A DNA stretch of 55,231 nucleotides from Gnetum montanum (lineage: Eukaryota > Streptophyta > Gnetopsida > Gnetales > Gnetaceae): assembly GCA_015680685.1 (NCBI GenBank), contig MNCI01006844.1, forward strand, positions 183,563-238,793. Reading direction: 5' to 3'. Positions 53,498 to 55,231 of this stretch are shown piece by piece. The first letter of the stretch is position 1; the number at the start of each line of letters is the position of its first letter. The position numbers were made by a program, and so were the translations under genes. The notes under the pieces are model-generated. The model was not told the origin of the DNA, searched no databases, and saw only the letters and a list, made by a program, of their open reading frames with translations.

Positions 53498-54100
53498 GGA
53501 CGCTTGCATTTCATACACCAATTCATCTCGAGATTAACCGACAAGCTGCACCCTATGCAACATTTGCTAAAGAAGGAGGTTAATTTCGAATGGATGGAGG
53601 ATTGCCAACGTGCATTTGATAGCATCAAACAGGAACTCCAACATTTACCTACGGTTTTCCCACCACAAAGGGACTTGCCATTTTACATTTACCTTGCAAC
53701 TTCGGACGTAGCATTAGCAGCATTGCTTTATCAAAGGAGGAACGATGGGTCTGAAGTGCCTATCTACTACCTAAGCCATGCTCTGTATGCGTATGAAACG
53801 AGGTATAATAAAGTCGAGCATAATTGTCTAGCATTAGTTTTTACGCTTAAAAAGTGTAGACACTACCTTTTTCGTAGCCAGGTTAACATTATTTGCAAAA
53901 ATAACATCCTTAGGACCATCACGCATAATTTGTACGAAAGCAGTAGGATCGCTCGCTGGAAAGCTATCACCGCAGAATCTGATCTACACTATGTTGGCCA
54001 ATCTTCTACGAAGGGCCAAGCGATAGTCGACCAGTTAGTAATGTCACTGGTTAACAACCAAGCCACAATAGAGCCCAAATTTCCTGATGAACATGTACAT
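53498..54100 (+). pseudogene. RNase H (RT-linked) of element H
   Basis: Same frame as RT. After the connection (DKLHPMQHLLKKEVNFEWM) the RNase H blocks are YLATSDVALAALLYQ (about 53690), IYYLSHALYAYETRYNKVE (about 53765) and LKKCRHYLFRSQV (about 53850). Catalytic acids of the first block are replaced (Ala-Thr-Ser-Asp), as is common for the first, degenerate RNase H of Tat elements. No nonsense codon in this stretch. Confidence 0.8.
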
Positions 54101-54530
54101 AGTCTAAGCCCTGTCTTGACAGGCCCCGAGGCGACGTTGTATTTCGACGGAGCCTCAATAGCTAGAGGTGGCAGTGCGGCCGCGGTTATTACGCTGTCAC
54201 CTAAGGATGTGCGTTTACACGCTTATCGCTTGACCTTCCCTTGTACGAACAATGTGGCAGAGTACGAGGGGCTCCTCAGGGGATTGCTAACTGCTAGCGA
54301 GTTAGATGTGCAACACCTGGTGGTTAGGGGCGATTCGATGCTTATCATAAATCAAATCACTGGAGTCTATGCCTGCAAAGCTGTACATTTGTAGCCTTAC
54401 TGCGATCAGCCTAAAGATCTTCTGAGATGATTTACGACCTTCGACGCCCAACACGTCCCACGCACTGACAACACGCTGGCCGACGCACTGGCCACCCTGG
54501 CTTTACATGTGCCTTCACACCTATTTAACA
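54101..54530 (+). pseudogene. Second, archaeal-type RNase H of element H
   Basis: TLYFDGASIARGGSAAAVIT (about 54136) with the first catalytic Asp, CTNNVAEYEGLLRGLLTASE (about 54245) with the Glu, VVRGDSMLIINQITGVYACK (about 54320) with the second Asp, and TDNTLADALATLAL (about 54470) with the last. This is the extra RNase H that defines Tat elements. Two stops (TAG at 54392 and a TGA near 54428) lie between the third and fourth catalytic positions. Confidence 0.9.
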
Positions 54531-55231
54531 CTTGCCCCGCATTAATTACAGACTACGCAGATCCTATCATTTGGATGGCGCAAATCTCCTCTCATCTCGA
54601 GGAAAGCACACCTGAATGGTACGACAATATTAAAACTTATCTTTTATAGGGTGAGCTACCATCTGCATTAAGACGCGCACAGAAAGACGCAATCCGTAAG
54701 CGAGCTAGGCAATACATCATTATCGGAGACAGCACTCTTTGTAGATGCTCCTTTGATGGTGTGTTTCTTACCTGCGTTGACAAAGGACAAGCGCAACACA
54801 TAGTTGGCGAAGTCCACGAGGGACTGTGCGGCGGCCATGTAGCACCACGGGCTATGGCCCTAAAAATCCTTCGCTTAGGATACTACTGGCCACGTATGGA
54901 AAAAGACTGCCTGACAAAGGTTAAAACTTGTGACACGTGCCAGCGTCATGCAAACCTCATCCACGTGTCACCCACAGAATTGCATACAACGCAGATAACA
55001 TGGCCATTTCAATGATGGGGACTGGACATCATAGGACCCATCACGCCAAAATCTTCTGCAGGGCATAGCTTCATTATTACCGCTACTGAGTATTTTACAA
55101 AGTGGGTAGAAGCTGTCCCCCTACAGAAAATCACATCCCAACAGGTCTGCCATTTTATCTTGGACAATATAGTAACAAGATTTGGTCTCCCAATGACTAT
55201 TGTGACTGATAATGGGCCACAGTTTAGTAGC
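54531..55231 (+). pseudogene. Integrase of element H, cut by window end
   Basis: Same frame as RT. The zinc-binding HHCC domain is intact: HEGLCGGHVAPRA (about 54820), then LGYYWPRMEKDC and CDTCQRH (about 54935). The core begins with WGLDIIGPITPKS (about 55020; first Asp) and reaches TDNGPQFSS (second Asp) at the last bases. Two stops (TAG about 54648, TGA at 55013). The Glu and C-terminus lie beyond the edge. Confidence 0.9.

Larger units (their letters stand above)
41677..55231 (+). mobile_element. Element H: Tat/Ogre-lineage retrotransposon with an antisense gene
   Basis: Runs from a TGAAACACCGTG LTR start to the right edge. Gene order: LTR and leader, gag, protease, a 5.2-kb insert carrying an antisense multi-exon gene, RT, RNase H, archaeal-type RNase H and integrase. 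Two RNase H domains are diagnostic of the Tat lineage of Ty3/gypsy. The insert position between protease and RT is where Ogre elements have an intron. Frame damage is mostly nonsense, with one frameshift in gag, so it is younger than A-F. Inserted into LTR I. Confidence 0.85.

Noticed and set aside
1-55231. tRNA or rRNA genes
   Set aside because: No cloverleaf or rRNA core sequence was noticed on either strand; tRNA similarity is limited to the 18-base primer-binding sites.

Overview
The window looks like transposon-packed, intergenic nuclear DNA of a flowering plant. LTR retrotransposons of plant Ty3/gypsy type fill almost all of it. tRNA-Asp-type primer-binding sites follow most LTRs, introns have plant-like GT-AG ends and 70-270 nt lengths, and no intact cellular gene, tRNA or rRNA gene is visible. 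The species cannot be named from the sequence.

Layout. Bases 1-32702 hold six copies, here called A, A-prime, B, C, D and E, of one Athila-like family that carries gag and a 3-prime ORF but no protease, reverse transcriptase (RT) or integrase. A and D lie on the minus strand, the others on the plus strand. They sit in and between older debris. A PIF1-like helicase pseudogene (minus) is split into a C-terminal piece (5470-6269) and an N-terminal piece (14855-15616) around copy B. A LINE pseudogene (24799-26891) is interrupted by copy E, which still has a perfect 5-bp target duplication (ATAGT). Bases 32884-41093 hold F, a related element with a full but badly decayed gag-pro-RT-RNaseH-integrase order; it is the likely relative of the autonomous donor of the gag-only family.

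From 41094 three insertions are stacked inside each other: F is cut by the LTR of a Tat-like element (G), G by a GATATC-type LTR (I), and I by H at 41677. H is a Tat/Ogre-lineage element running off the right edge. It has gag and protease in nearly one frame (43391-47193), then RT, RNase H, a second archaeal-type RNase H and integrase in one frame (52391-55231).

The most interesting region is the 5.2 kb between protease and RT of H. On the opposite strand it carries a multi-exon gene (51989 down to 47846). Eight exons are supported by GT-AG junctions with matching codon phase at most joins. They encode about 1,100 residues: an FCP1/HAD-phosphatase-like N-terminal module that has lost its catalytic aspartates, a long unrecognised middle, a coiled-coil-rich part and an acidic tail. 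The same interval is a candidate sense-strand intron (GTAAGT at 47227, TTTTGCAG ending at 52380), so the antisense gene may be nested inside a retrotransposon intron. Most in-frame stops in the window, in this gene as well as in gag and pol, are TAG or TGA where related copies or the frame call for CAG or CGA. This points to decay by deamination of methylated cytosines rather than by random mutation.
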